In this document: in pieces, positions 21,836 to 33,527 of the stretch
Layout: each line of letters begins with the position of its first letter
Numbering within the stretch: the first letter of the stretch is position 1
Assembly: GCA_009733775.1 (NCBI GenBank)
Contig: WOGZ01000115.1
Span: 1 to 64,000 of the forward strand
Direction: 5' to 3'
Length of the DNA: 64,000 nucleotides
Source of the DNA: Alectoria sarmentosa
Taxonomy: Eukaryota; Ascomycota; Lecanoromycetes; Lecanorales; Parmeliaceae
Position numbers and translations under genes: made by a program
The notes under the pieces: generated by a model
What the model saw: the letters and a program-made list of their open reading frames with translations, nothing else
What the model was told of the DNA's origin: nothing
The model's database searches: none

Positions 21836-22447
21836 TCCACTTGCGCTCCCATCAAGAGCTCATGATGAAGACAAGATTTCTTTCCTCCAAATATCAAAGG
21901 ACATGCAGGCCATGTGTCCACGGCAATCCGTGGGAGTGAAATTGTTTTTCAACCCCCTCTGCTTTGTGTACATCTGCCCGCTAGCATGGATATACCGTCA
22001 AAGGACACCTAGACGCTCTATTTCAGCTTATTTGACGTATGGCTTATGTGTTGAGACATAGCTCGGCCATGGTTGTGACAAAAAGAATGGTAGAACGGCT
22101 CAAGTCCGCAAGTCCGATCTCCTACAATACCACATACTTGGGCAAAAAATCGCCTGTGTAAAGTGTAATGAGAGGCTACAAAGTTCTTGTACTTGGACAA
22201 ACAAAAAAGCTAGATCAGTGATCTTGTACCTCATCGGCCTCTAGCGCGTTTGGCAGACGTAGTATGAAGATGTCGACACCTAAAATCGCGACGGATTGGG
22301 TCGAATTAAGGAGGCCCACCGCAGTAGGTCTGATGGCCAAACGATCGTCTGGTATCAAGCCTCTAGCCGCGAGATCGAAACGACAGCCCCAAGCATAGAT
22401 GACCACCCAGAGGCGTCGGTGTTCTCCTTTAACATGTCTCGTCAGCG
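21836..22447. other. intergenic stretch downstream of MCM10
   Basis: 612 bp between MCM10 and a decayed gene. The minus-strand frame 22215-22583 is open but shows no recognisable domain and may simply be the tail of that decayed gene. Confidence 0.4.
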
Positions 22448-22942
22448 CTACACGTTCAAGATCTCCAGGAGATGGAAAATACCCGCGACCCCATGCCCAC
22501 CTCACGGTCCATATTGGTCTCCAAAGCTGTTCAATATGCAATAGTCGAGTACAGCCTTGCCGCGTTCGGCAACTCCCCTCCACAGCCCAGTATCAATTCC
22601 GGGAGAACCGTCGGCGTTAACTCCCAACAATTGGGGCTATCTTGTACTCTCCTGTCATAGACTTGGTATACTCCTTTATTGAAGTAGAAGCTGATTTAAA
22701 AAGGACTCACGGTCAGCCCATACTTCGGGCAAAGTAGTTCGGTGGCTCCATTGTGCAGGAGCGAAGTCCGAGGCTTTCGCAGAATACGGAAGAAAGAAGG
22801 CATGATCAAAGAAATGTGGATTGGGGATTCCCTTCCTGACCGGCGCTTTGCCGTATAGGAGGGAAACACAGGCTCCGTGGTTTGGCTGGCCATAGTCGCT
22901 GCGGCTGCAGTATTCTGCGGAAAAGGCGAACGCTGAGAGGGA
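22448..22942 (-). pseudogene. decayed small secreted protein-like gene
   Basis: The minus strand has two coding-like pieces, 22711-22942 and 22448-22651. They are separated by a plausible 59-nt intron (GTGAGT donor, CAG acceptor). The first piece (SAEYCSRSDYGQPN, CVSLLYGK, TTLPEVWAD) fits the general layout of a class of fungal small secreted proteins (YG-P, a Cys-Leu-Leu word, then LP-x-W). The second (GVAERGKAVLDYCI, then GGHGVAG) continues that layout. Two lesions break it: a one-base frame change near 22609-22621 and an in-frame TGA at about 22502-22504 after a GDQYGP word. An expected Cys position is Tyr. No clear start or signal peptide was found. The family assignment is from memory and weak. 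Confidence 0.35.
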
Positions 22943-23475
22943 CTAGTGCAAGCAATACGTAAAATGACGTTGCATTGCACAGTTGAAGCTATCATCCTCA
23001 TGTCGACTTTTATGTATATTGACAGACATGAAGGAGGAAGCGGGAGATGCCATTGTTTTTTATTTCGGCAGTTGCGACGTGCTATGGCCTCATACCGCAT
23101 GCCTTGTGGGCTTGTTCGCCTGGAAGCAACGATGTTGGTGACCAGAGCACCAGAACTTGAGCCATGCGAAGTAGATGAGTTCATGCGATATGCGATACTG
23201 GCCAAGGAATCGGAACAACCTCGTTATCTGTATGGCGAAAACGTTGATACTTGACTCCTACAATACGGAGTACTACCTAATTCTGAATAAACAATATCAG
23301 CTGCACGGGAATTTTCGATAGGATAGCAAAGCTGTTGCAGATACAGGTTTGTTAGCTGTCCTACACAGCATTGCGCGTGGCGAGAGATTGTCCCTATGTA
23401 CCAGGCACCGACCTATCGGAGCATCTGGATTGAGTCCTATGTTATGTACAAGCCCATGGCATGTTGTATGCAAAG
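22943..23475. other. upstream remnant and spacer
   Basis: 533 bp between the decayed gene and the 3' end of GAL1. It may hold the lost 5' exon and promoter of the decayed gene. No secure feature. An open minus frame ending at 22696 runs through here but has no protein-like character. Confidence 0.35.
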
Positions 23476-25069
23476 TCATGATAAGTCGATGCTGAGTCGT
23501 TGTCAGTCTGACAATAATCTTGACTCGACGAACAACAAAAGAGGCAACTTACATCATAGAGCCATGTCCTGGCTCACTCACCACCACTGCCTCAGCTAGC
23601 TTCTCCTTTGTGATATTAGGTTCCCTTTTCCGGTAGTATTTCTCTTCCCAAGCAGCCTCGATAGCCTCCACCCTATCTCTTGGCACTAAATGCACAGAAC
23701 ATCCACCCCAGCCTGCTCCGGTGACTCGACCACCATAAGAGCCCGCCCCTCTCGCAATCTCGCACATCTCATCGATCTCGGAACAGCTGTGAACGTACAC
23801 GTCTCTGCTGGAAGTGTGACTTTCATTAAGAATCTCGCCTAACTTTGGGAGCAACACGGTATCGGCATCAACGGGTGGATTTAGCAGTAGCTGTTTGAAA
23901 GCCTGTACGCGGAGAACTTCAGTGAAGACGTGCCGTGCTCGTGGCGCAAGATGAAAACGCTCGGCACGGATGGGAAACTTGTTGAAGAATCTTGTTTCAA
24001 GAGCCTCGACTGACATCGAAAGAGTAGAGGCAATCTCTTCACGAGTATAGCCTTCGGAATTGTCGAGAAGCTTATCTGTAAGTGAGAGCATTACTCTGAT
24101 CTGTTCTTCAGCACTGGAATGCAAACTTCCTTTCTCGGCCTCGTAGTAAGCATTTTGGAAACCACGAAGACTGCTGCCCAAGGGCCCAGAGTCGGTCTTG
24201 AGTTTCAATCCTAGTTTGGCAGCCAAAATTTCTGCTGCAAGAGTGCATTCGACGACACGCAAATTATACTGTTTAGGAGCTGCAATATGTTTATCTGCAG
24301 CAACAAAACTTTGGGCGATCATAAAAGTTATTGGAGGTCCAGTTTGGGGAAACGGTAGTGCCTCGGCGTACAATTCCGGCGAAAAGGAGATGCTGAGCGC
24401 ATCACCTCGAACGGAAAATACGGACGCTGCTTGATCCATGCCTCCAGAATTGACTCCGACAGACCGCTCTGATACAATGGCCAGTTCCACCAACTCCTTT
24501 TTGGGGACTTTGTCTGAGCCATTGGCCCGCAGAGTCGCTAAAGCACTCGCGCAGACGAAGGCAGCGCTGCTTGAGAGTCCACCGCCCGCTGGCACAGTGC
24601 CGTCAATGAGGACATCCATTCCACATGAAGAGAAGTGGGGATTTTGTTTCCGAAGAAGATGGACGGCGCCGCTGAACCCGGCTTTGAAGTAGTTGGTCCA
24701 TTGAAGTGTAGAAGCATCAATGTCGACGTTCCCATCTTTCGGGATCGAGAACTCGCCGGATTTAAATCTTTGAGGGTCGAGATTGGCAACATGGACCTTG
24801 ACTTCTTCTTGACTTTTCCCTAGGATTGGGCAGACTGCAACAAGCACATCTGCGGCTATGGCCATGGGAAGGACTTCATAGAGCGAGTAGTCGATGTGCT
24901 CTCCAATGAGATTGACACGGCCTGGACTGCGAGCAACGAAGAGAGGAGATCGTCCATATAGCTCTGAGAATTGGATTTTGAGATGCTCAAATCGCGCCCT
25001 TTGGGACTCCAGAGCATCTCGTGGGTATAAGTCTTGGAGATTTGTGACCACTGGGACGGGCTCGTTCAT
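23476..25069 (-). CDS. GAL1: galactokinase
   Basis: Modelled as complement(join(23476..23491,23553..25069)), 510 aa. It phosphorylates galactose to galactose-1-phosphate, the first step of the Leloir pathway. The galactokinase signature GRVNLIGEHIDYS lies at residues 50-62 and the GHMP ATP-binding motif GGGLSSSAAF at 162-171. The second conserved GHMP glycine-rich stretch (RVTGAGWGGCSVHLV) is near the C-terminus. In the unspliced frame the stop TAA lies inside a perfect GTAAGT donor. A 61-nt intron with a CTGAC branch and CAG acceptor would add five residues (IIDLS in place of the last Met). The 16-nt terminal exon is plausible but unproven; otherwise the protein ends at 23549 with 506 aa. 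It is not clustered with other GAL genes in this window. Confidence 0.93.
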
Positions 25070-25675
25070 CGTGTTATCGGATCGCGTCCCGGAGATGTCT
25101 GGACAATCTTCACCACTTGGTGTTCAGATTATCCCAGCAAGATTCAACTATGATGATTGTAATGCAGGCTCGGTCCCAGGGCTGTTTTTTTACAGTGATG
25201 GACCCGAGCAAAGTCCAGTGTCGTTGTGTTCCTGCCCTTGATACAATTCCTACACTGGAACGAAAGCCTCCAAAAGATGATATCCCAGGCACCAAGGGAC
25301 CTTGACCGTGAATTGACACTACTGGAGGATACCAAAGCACATTACACCAATGCGTGGAAAACACCTCGCGACGGATGAACAAGACTCAGGATGCAGAAGC
25401 TTAGGTAAGCAACATGTTCGAACACATGACACGCCATGCAGAGTTTCCCACAGTACTCTCAAGTCTACGCCAGTCATGTAACTCTTGGCACATTTATTCG
25501 GGTCCAATTCCCAGCATTCCTTCGGTTCGCTTTCAGCTTGCTCGGCTTGATACTGGATACTGGATACTGGATACCTTCCATCTACTACGAGGATTCCCTC
25601 CATGCGCATGGCATGTGGAGTCCAGGCAGATGTTCCATCTCCAGCACAGAAACTCAAGCAAGTCAGTCTCCCCTT
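25070..25675. other. intergenic region upstream of GAL1
   Basis: 606 bp holding the GAL1 promoter and the 3' UTR of the TFIIIC gene. A triple tactgga repeat lies at about 25551-25573. No recognised regulator site. Confidence 0.5.
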
Positions 25676-28091
25676 TCAGACCGCCATGTCCTGAATTCTG
25701 ACCAATCCACTACCCCAACCTACGGCCAGCCATCCTCCACAGCCTGAGTTGTTTGGGTTCCATCCCAGTGCTGTGACAGCAGTCTCCTCCTCGTAAATCG
25801 TACTCACAGCAACGCTTTCATTGGATTTCCCCACATACTTCAAGCCCAATTCCACCTTCTCTCCTTTGTAACCCTCTGTGATACGACTCATACCCTGACG
25901 TGCGCCCTGCCCAGGTCTCCTTACCCACTCATGCTTGAAGACAACTTGCTGCCAGCCTGCAGCTTTCCTCTCGAGCGCTCTTCTCATCGGGTTCGTGACA
26001 ATAACACTCCCATCAGCTCCACCTGCAGCGATAGAAGAATGGCATTTCCCAACATCTACAATCCCCTGTCCCGGCCCAGGCGCGCTTCCCAGCTTCCCGC
26101 ACGCAAGGCTAGAATAGAAACAACGCAAACCCCACAGCCGTAAGGTCTCCGAACTTTCCTCTAGAGCGACCACTGAAAGGAGACTGTCGCAATACGCGAG
26201 ACTTGAAGGTGGTGTACGTGTGCGCGTTGAAAGCACGTAATCCGTCGTAGGGGCACGGAGGGAGGTCAGGCGAAGGTTGCCGGAGAGCGAGGAAGATATC
26301 AAGACGGCAGGTTGAGTGGGATAGGCGGTGATGAGCGACAGTATGTAGGTCGAGTGTAGTTGGAGGGAGAGCCAAGGCTCGATGTTTGGCGGTAGCGAAA
26401 TATTGTTTGTTCCGTCTACTGGGTCAGAAACACCGGGTGGTGGGAAGCCTGGAGTTTGGGATCCGCCATTGGATGCATTAGCTGCTTCAGGAGTAGTGTT
26501 GGGTTCAGCTGGAGCAGGGGTAGGAGACCATGCGCCAAGATCTGTTGAGCTATACGAGTGTGTACTGGGTAGCGATGGATGGGGGATTTGAGGGTAGATG
26601 TTATAGATCCCCAGGGCACCATTCGAGTATCCAATGGCAAGATCTGTGGCCGAGAGCCAAGTCAGACATGTGGCGACCGGTCTGATACCTTCTTGCTCTG
26701 TATCTGTAAGAGGTAGAAGCCCGGAGCTGGCCGAGAATGCTGCTGACTGAACCTTCACTATTGTTGTTTGAATCGTTGGAAGCCATTTCACTTACTTAAA
26801 GCGATTGATGATGGTGGCACTTACGATAGATAGTATTAGCTCCTTGCCCCTTTTCAAGCTGGACGTCCAAGACCCTGGCGCAACCGTCACCCCAAATACC
26901 GGCGAGCAACCCGACAGAGACCTTGCCAAGAGCGTCTTCATTTCTCGGGGCCCTGGGCACAGGGCACCATTTAAGCTGAGTAATTTCTCCCCATTCGGTA
27001 CATAGGACTTGTTGGAGTTCGGGTGGTCGAGTGGAATCCATGGCACTGTCCGAAGCGTCAAACGCCCAGATCTGAACGGTCGAAGGAGCAAGACACGAGG
27101 GTGTGAACGCTGGAGCTTCGATTGGCGTTGTTACGCTAGGGGAGGTCGAAGCTTTAGCAATTGCCAATGCCAGATACTGTGTATCACCGTAATGATTTGG
27201 GGCCCAATCGAGACATCTTACACGCGTACCAACATTCAACATCCAGCCACGTCTTCGGCTCTTGCTGCTTCTGAATCCTTCCAAGTTTTGTTTAGACGAT
27301 CCAGAAGCAGTGTCCCATGCTTCCTCAAGACTGAGGGTTTTCGATGGTTCCAGGGTAAATATCTTCTGTCCTCCGTAAGGCCCCATAAGAAAACTATGAC
27401 TGCTATGCGGAGGTTTAGGCACACAAGCGACACCCTCTTCCGAGCTTAGTGTTCGTAATTTTTGCTTCTCAGCGAACAATTCTCGACCTCCTTGGTAATA
27501 ATACCAGTCCCAACCTACCGTTGCTTCCGTCTGACGCTTTTCTTCCGTGTGTGAGACTTGATGGCACATATTCCCTCTACATGGTAGAGTGGGATCAGCA
27601 GCCCATTGGTCTCTTGATCTGACAACATGCAACATATCGTCGACATCTGAGCCAGCAAAGAGTTTGATGCGGCTTCGTTCATGGTCAGCTCTCAATGGAT
27701 TCTCAAACATGCCTCGAGAATGAACATTGACATCTTGTCTAGATCTGTAATCCCTTGGCTTTCGCTTGTGGCCTTTGGGAGTACCTCGAAGGTCAGGTAC
27801 TTCTGGATCCGAGCTTGCGTATGAGTGGGCATCTTCGTACTCTTCCTCTGGTGTCAGAATGGCCGAGCCATCAGAACCGTCGTCGGCGATAGACTCTTCA
27901 TCTTCGTTCCCGTCAACATGGTCTTCTGGGAAATCGTCGTCGTTCTTTGAGTCTTGTAGTTGCTGTAGTATTTCAAGCTCTACTTCAGAATCCGAACTCA
28001 AGATATCGAGACCTTCAAAAGCATCGATGGTATATTTCTTGTTGGGAACTCGCTGCCTGCCCGACTTTCGGACGGGATTAGTTTCAGCCAT
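25676..28091 (-). CDS. TFC6: TFIIIC subunit 6-like WD40 protein
   Basis: Two exons, complement(join(25676..26757,26825..28091)), 782 aa. It resembles the WD40 subunit of TFIIIC (yeast Tfc6/tau91, human GTF3C2), part of the B-box-binding module for RNA polymerase III genes. The N-terminus is basic then strongly acidic (residues 30-105). The propeller begins after about residue 270 (GTRVRCLDWAP, LAGIWGDGCARVLDVQ, CLTWLSATDLAIGYSNGALGIY, AVTALGWNPN). A 67-nt intron is chosen because it joins YLKVQSAAFSASSG in the way the family shows; a 34-nt alternative would be too short. It is divergent from the RING-CH gene. Confidence 0.8.
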
Positions 28092-28718
28092 GGGCTAAGG
28101 ATTATTGTTCTGTTCCATCACAACGCCTCGATACTCCCGCCGCCGCATTCTGCATTCTGCATTTACGTGGATTCCAAAATTTGAGCTCGAAGGTTATCCA
28201 GTCAATACTTTGCTCACTGCCACCGTCAAGTCTGGACTCGAAATCGAGAGATGAATTTTGTTCAGACTTTAGCTAGCGTCAAGTGGTCAATGCAACTGAA
28301 CTCGACCTCGTCGTAGCTGTTTCAAGTCAACTTTGTGTTGATGTCAGAAGCTGCCAGAAAACGCAGCAGTCTATGTGTATTGGCGTCTTCTAATCTGCAC
28401 TCAAAGGTAACATGTCAGAAAAAACTGGCGACCGATGTGCGAAATAGGCCAAACAGAATCTTTTGTAGGCCACCAATTTCTTACTTCGTGCTCGTGGTTG
28501 TCGGTTCAAGTGATAATCGCCTCTGCGACTATCACTTCTCCTGGCAACGCTCGAGGTGCGCCTGATGTTTTGATTTTTGCTGCCAAGCCTTATATAATCA
28601 AGTGGTCAGCCGCCCGAGGCGCAATTCACTCTCCCTGTCATGTTTCGCAACCTCACAACTCGTTCATGGTTTGAACATTATTTTGACCGCTATACTGTAG
28701 TCATTTATTTGCTTCATC
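28092..28718. promoter_or_regulatory. divergent promoter region TFC6/RING-CH
   Basis: 627 bp between divergent starts. No recognised motif, RNA gene or repeat. Confidence 0.5.
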
Positions 28719-30419
28719 ATGAACTCTCTACCTCCTCAACGCCAACAGTCCTCGCAACAGCACCCATCGTCGCCTGAAGCCTCATCTTCACCCCAACGGA
28801 GATCAAGCATACCTCAATCTACGACTTCGGAAGATTCACAGACTATCCTACTGAACCATCCTTCATCATCAGAATCCTCTCCCAAACCAGAGCCTCAGCG
28901 GAAGCAACAATCGAGGCCAAGGATACAAACAACGGATTCAAGTAATGAACCTCGAAAATGCTGGATATGCTTTGCGGATGAGACAGAAGACACTCCGACT
29001 TCGTCTGAGTGGCGGTCACCTTGTCCATGTGCTTTGACAGCTCATGAGTCATGCCTCCTAGATTGGGTAGCAGATCTTGAGAATTCCCAAAACAGGAAGA
29101 GCTCTAGCCCTCCAAAGATAGAATGCCCGCAGTGCAAAGCCAAGATCACGATAGCACGGCCTCGCAGTCTTGTTGTGGAAGGGGTGCGAGCACTGCAGCG
29201 CGCTACAGCACGGTTCATCCTGCCATTCACTTTCGTCACCTTGTATGTTCAATTCGTATCCTATTCTTCCTATTCCGGACGACTTCTCGGGTTGCAAGAC
29301 ATGTTCCGGGAGCAGAAGGCGTTTAATATCCCTCCGAATTTCCTTACTGCTCGGGCTTGCGCCTCAAAGAAGAAATGCTGACCCCGCAATTTCCATAGGG
29401 CTGGAACTGTAGTCACAGGATGTTGGATGCACGGATTTAGCACCATCTACCTCTTATTTGGGCCTGAGGACGCCGAGCGTTTGTTGGGGATCGATAACGC
29501 CGTCGGTATTAACAGCAAATGGGCCCTTGGTTTGCCTTTAATTCCCCTCGCACTCATAGCCGCGAGGACTAGATACGCTGACAATCTCCTACCTATCCTG
29601 CCCATCTTCTATTTTGCGTCGACTGGCCCGCAACGAGATGGCCCACTTTGGCCACCAAGCGCTTCAATGACCGTGGCTATCTTACCCTACATTCGGGCGG
29701 CGTACAATGAGTTCTACGACAGAGTATGTGTTCCGAGGGAGAAGGCCTGGATCAAGCAGATCCAACCGCGAGCTGGCGATCACGGAGGAGACGAAGAGCA
29801 AGAACACCCTCATGAACAAGAGAATGAGTTTGAAGATGGTATGGACATCGGGCTTGATTTACAGGTCGAGATTGTTGAAGAGGAGGAAGAACGTGAAGAT
29901 GGGCAGCCAGCAGGTAACGCTCGGGAGGAAGAGCAAGGCCAGGTCAATCAAGGTCAAGACCGAGTTCAAGATCAAAATCAAAACCAGAATCAGCCTGTGG
30001 AAGGGAACCAGGCTCATCCCCTAAACCGACATCAGCATGTAAACCAGCATCAGCATCACCATGAGCATCAACACCAAAATCAGAACGGCGTACAAGGTCT
30101 CGTCCTCAACAACTTCTTCTCCCTACCTCAAACCATCATGGGTGCTTTAATCTTCCCTAGTATCTCTGCGGCTATGGGCGCTCTGCTCCAAGTAGCACTA
30201 CCTCGTTCATGGACAACACCCCCGGGCCGTTGGGATCGATATCCAGCTGGTTTTTTGCAATCTCGTTTCGGAAGAAGCGTTGTCGGAGGGTGTCTGTTCG
30301 TTGTTTTGAAGGATACCCTCATGCTATACTCAAGGTATAGATTGGCACAGGACCACAAAAAGAGAAGGGTCGTCGATTACGATGCGAAGAAGGGGAAGAA
30401 AGCCGGTGCTACTAGGTGA
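28719..30419 (+). CDS. RING-CH (MARCH-type) membrane E3 ligase-like protein
   Basis: Two exons, join(28719..29242,29399..30419), 514 aa. The RING-CH finger has C81, C84, C102, C104, H109, C112, C136 and C139, the C4HC3 pattern of membrane-associated ubiquitin ligases. After a Ser/Pro-rich N-terminus and the finger come hydrophobic segments (FILPFTFVTLAGTVV, then WALGLPLIPLALIAA and NLLPILPIFYF). A long Glu/Gln/His-rich loop follows (about residues 305-430), and a last hydrophobic stretch before a basic tail. It probably ubiquitinates substrates at an internal membrane; substrate unknown. The 156-nt intron is one of the shared-sequence introns. The His/Gln/Asn tract (HQHVNQHQHHHEHQHQNQN) is low complexity. 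Confidence 0.82.
29243..29398 (+). repeat. candidate introner-like element (intron 1 of RING-CH gene)
   Basis: A 156-nt intron with aatgctgaccccgcaat before its acceptor, matching the shared block at 15 of 17 positions of the PBY1 copy. Upstream ccgggagcagaagg and ccctccgaatttcc align with words in the MFS intron (cccggagcaaatga, ccctccagactgtcc) at similar distances from the branch site, and the region between (gctcgg against tctcgg) is also similar. Confidence 0.55.
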
Positions 30420-31910
30420 CGATGATTCGGTAGTATTAGCACAGGGGATGGGCGAAGAAGATGGACACATGGCGCTTGCTGAGGATGACAAACCTGCGAC
30501 AGCGATAGCATGGTATATTCACCTTTAGCGTTAGTCAATCTGAAAGACATTGATCAATGGAACTCTGGTAGCAATGATCTGGTGATTTGCATTGCATTGC
30601 ATTGCATTGGACGGAGGTAGGCACCTGGACAGCGCCAGTCACCCCCCTAACCCTAGGTACCTATCCTCGGAACGTACCTAGCCCCGAAGCGAGGGCTTGA
30701 AGGACGGTCGGTTCGGGGGTGGCAATGATACTAGTAGCCAATCAGAAGCATCTTTTGTAGCCCAGAATACTTTATGAGCGGGCTTGGCAGGTGGACAATG
30801 CAGTTGTGATCAATACTTTCTACAGATCTTCGACAATAACGATGTTTGGAAAAAAACATGTTGGCTTGTATCAAGGATTCGAGAACGTGTATGAGAAACA
30901 TGTCGTGATGATTCAAAGCTGAAAGACGTCTGGAAATAAGAAAAGCCTCTTGACAGTCTTTTGAAGACACGAATCTTTCAAGAGAAGCTTTACCTATACG
31001 AGGGTCAAATCTTCTCTTCAATTCGGGATCTCAATGGTAAGTCACATCCCCATCAGTGTATCTTTGACTTTTGATTTGAACGGTTTAGCCAATGTTCCCT
31101 CGGCACCAATGATCATCAGGGCTGGCATGAGGGGTGGTAGGTGAAGTAAAGTAAGTAGGATAGTAAGGGGGGAACTTGGATAGAGATGATGAATTCCTGA
31201 GTTCGTAAAATACAGCTTAAACTATTCATTACAAGTAGTTCGACCATCTCTTGAATTGAAAGTCTCTTGAGATCTGAAAATGCTTTTCGCCTCTTTTCCA
31301 AACACAATCTTTTCTTCCGCTGTGTCAAGTGGTATTCTATTACTGTACGTGTTAAAATAGTTCAGTATGTTTGATCTATCGAAACAGCCTGCCGACCTTG
31401 AAGTAGAAATGCTTCGTTGGAGCGCCTAGATTGAATCCAGGCATCTCTTCAGGGAGCAAGATAGGTACGTTTCCGAAGAATCTCCAAGCGCAGTGTCCGG
31501 ACAGGGCAGGGTAGGGCAGGGCAGGGTTTTATCCGACATCTTGACGTAGAAGTCTTGGCGTCCAGGACTTTTAGTGTCTAAGGTACGAGTACCTAAAGTA
31601 CCTAAGGTACCTACCTCCGTATTCGTGCCGGTTGCTTCTGCTTCTGCTCACGCTTCTGCTCACTGGTCGCCTACCTTGCCCATCCTGAACTAGTCTCTTT
31701 TGACATTCATCAGCAAGACTGAAATGTCTACAATCAAGTCTGGACGCCAGTACTCTGAATTCAGCCGAGCAAAATAGCATGTCAGCTAGTAACATGAACT
31801 TCTCAAACCTGGCAGCATATTCTTGGCTGTATTGGTTTGGCGACAAGTACTCGTAAACACGCTGATGGCTGAACCCCATGTCTGCAAGACCTTCGCGCTG
31901 GAGGCTTAAG
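30420..31910. other. gene-free 1.5-kb stretch
   Basis: No gene recognised. Holds an (attgc)n pentamer run (about 30587-30610), a cctaaccctagg word near 30646, a gggcaggg run near 31507-31528, and overlapping gtacctaa copies near 31587-31613. It serves as the promoter of the phosphatase gene. A 166-codon minus-strand frame at 31571-32071 is mostly antisense to the phosphatase first exon and is not called. Confidence 0.5.
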
Positions 31911-33527
31911 ATGGCGGCAGTACCGGAGGATGAGGAGTCGCTTTTGCCTTTTGGCCGAGACTCGGAAGACCGTTCTCGCGCTCGCAGGCTCGAAAAGACA
32001 GCAAGATGGAAGGCTTTATTTCCTTCACTTTTCCGACATCGTGGGAATCGAACCAGAGCCGCGACCTTCATGACATTGGCTGTACTTGCTGCTGTCTGCT
32101 TAGCCCTATGGATGGTGTATGTGTATCGTCCTTGAAGTCCTTGAAGTTCTTGCTGAAAGTCTAGATTCTCCGGAGATTCTCGACCAATTCTGGGTTGTGA
32201 CTCCGTTCTAGAGGGTTACCGATGTCGACCAGAGCTTTCTCATGTTTGGGGACAGTACTCTCCATATTTTAAAGTGCCATCCGAGATTTCCTCCAACGTA
32301 CCATCTCAATGTCATGTTGCTTTTGCACAGGTCCTTTCTAGGCACGGAGCTCGAGATCCTACAATCACCAAATCTTTGGCTTATTCTCAAGTCGTTGACA
32401 ATATCAGAAGCAACGTGAGCATCTTTCAGGGCGATTTTGCTTTCCTCGCCAACTACAGCTACGCTTTGGGCGCAGACCAGCTCACAGAGTTTGGGAAGCA
32501 TGAATTAGTAAACTCAGGGCGGGCTTTCTTTAGTCGGTACGAAGATTTGGCCAAAACCTCCCAACCATTCGCCAGAGCTTCAGGCCAGCGGCGTGTCATT
32601 GATTCCGCTCAAGAATTTAACAAAGGGTTCTACAGTGCAAAGACAGCAGCTGGAGGGACCGAGGACGATGAGTACCCGTATAACGTAACCGTCATTAGCG
32701 AGGCTGCTGGTTCGAATAATACCCTTGATCACGGACTTTGCACCGCTTTCGAGGCCTCTAACATCGGCTCCATCGCACAAAGTACATATGCCTCCGTCTT
32801 TACTCCAGCAATCACTGTGCGCCTGAACGCGAATCTTCCAAACGCAAACCTCACCCTGACAGACACGATCTCTATCATGGACCTGTGCCCATTCGAGACG
32901 GTGGCTTCATTGGCCAGCACACCTTCTTCTTTCTGCACTCTCTTCACTCAAGCTGAATGGGAGCAGTATGATTACTACCAAACTTTGGGCAAATACTACG
33001 GCTACGGTCTTGGTAATCCGCTTGGACCTACGCAAGGTGTTGGATTCGTCAATGAGCTTGTCGCGCGCCTAACGGGGAAGCCGGTAGTTGATCATACCAG
33101 TGTCAATCAAACGCTTGATACGAACCCCACTACTTTCCCCTTGGGAAGGAGCCTGTATGCAGACTTCGGGCATGACAACGACATGACTGCCGTCTTTGCA
33201 GCGCTAGGACTGTACAATAGCACCGCCCCTCTAAGCACGACTCACATGATGAATGTGGAGGAAATGCATGGGTATTCGGCCGCATGGACTGTGCCTTTTG
33301 CGGCTCGGGCGTACTTTGAGAAGTTACAGTGTGAAGGGGAGGAAGAAGAAATGGTGAGGGTGCTGGTGAATGGGAGAGTGCTGCCCCTGGAGAGCTGTGG
33401 AGGCGATGCACTTGGCAGATGTACGCTTGGTAGATTCGTCGACAGTCTTGGCTTTGCGCAAGCTGGCGGACACTGGAATCAATGCTTTGGCCCATCAGGC
33501 GAAACAGATGATGTTGAAGTGGCTTAG
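31911..33527 (+). CDS. membrane-anchored histidine acid phosphatase (phytase-like)
   Basis: Modelled as join(31911..32120,32214..33527), 507 aa; an upstream in-frame ATG at 31878 would add 11 residues. Histidine acid phosphatases hydrolyse phosphate monoesters; fungal relatives include 3-phytases. The catalytic RHGARDP is at residues 113-119 and the proton-donor HD at 390-391, so the active site is intact. Exon 2 begins GYRCRPELSHVWGQYSPYF, the usual phytase entry. Instead of a cleavable signal, exon 1 encodes a basic cytosolic leader and one membrane span (about residues 52-70), predicting a type II anchor. Several NxS/T sites suit an extracellular or vacuolar domain. The donor (GTGTAT) is weak, so the exact junction is less certain than the domains. 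Confidence 0.82.

Noticed and set aside
22696..23205. 169-codon minus-strand open frame
   Set aside because: It runs through the decayed gene in another frame and has no conserved text; the alternate frame looks more protein-like.
26791..26824. 34-nt intron in the TFIIIC gene
   Set aside because: Too short for a fungal intron; the 67-nt alternative ending in TAG at 26758 keeps frame and gives family-like sequence.
30640..30660. ctaaccctagg word resembling telomere repeat
   Set aside because: A single copy inside ordinary genic DNA; no TTAGGG array.
32040..32060. T-loop-like string on the minus strand (ggttcgattccc)
   Set aside because: It lies inside the coding exon of the phosphatase gene and no tRNA cloverleaf forms around it.
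31571..32071. 166-codon minus-strand open frame
   Set aside because: Largely antisense to the phosphatase first exon, Arg/Ser-rich as expected of a shadow frame, with no domain.
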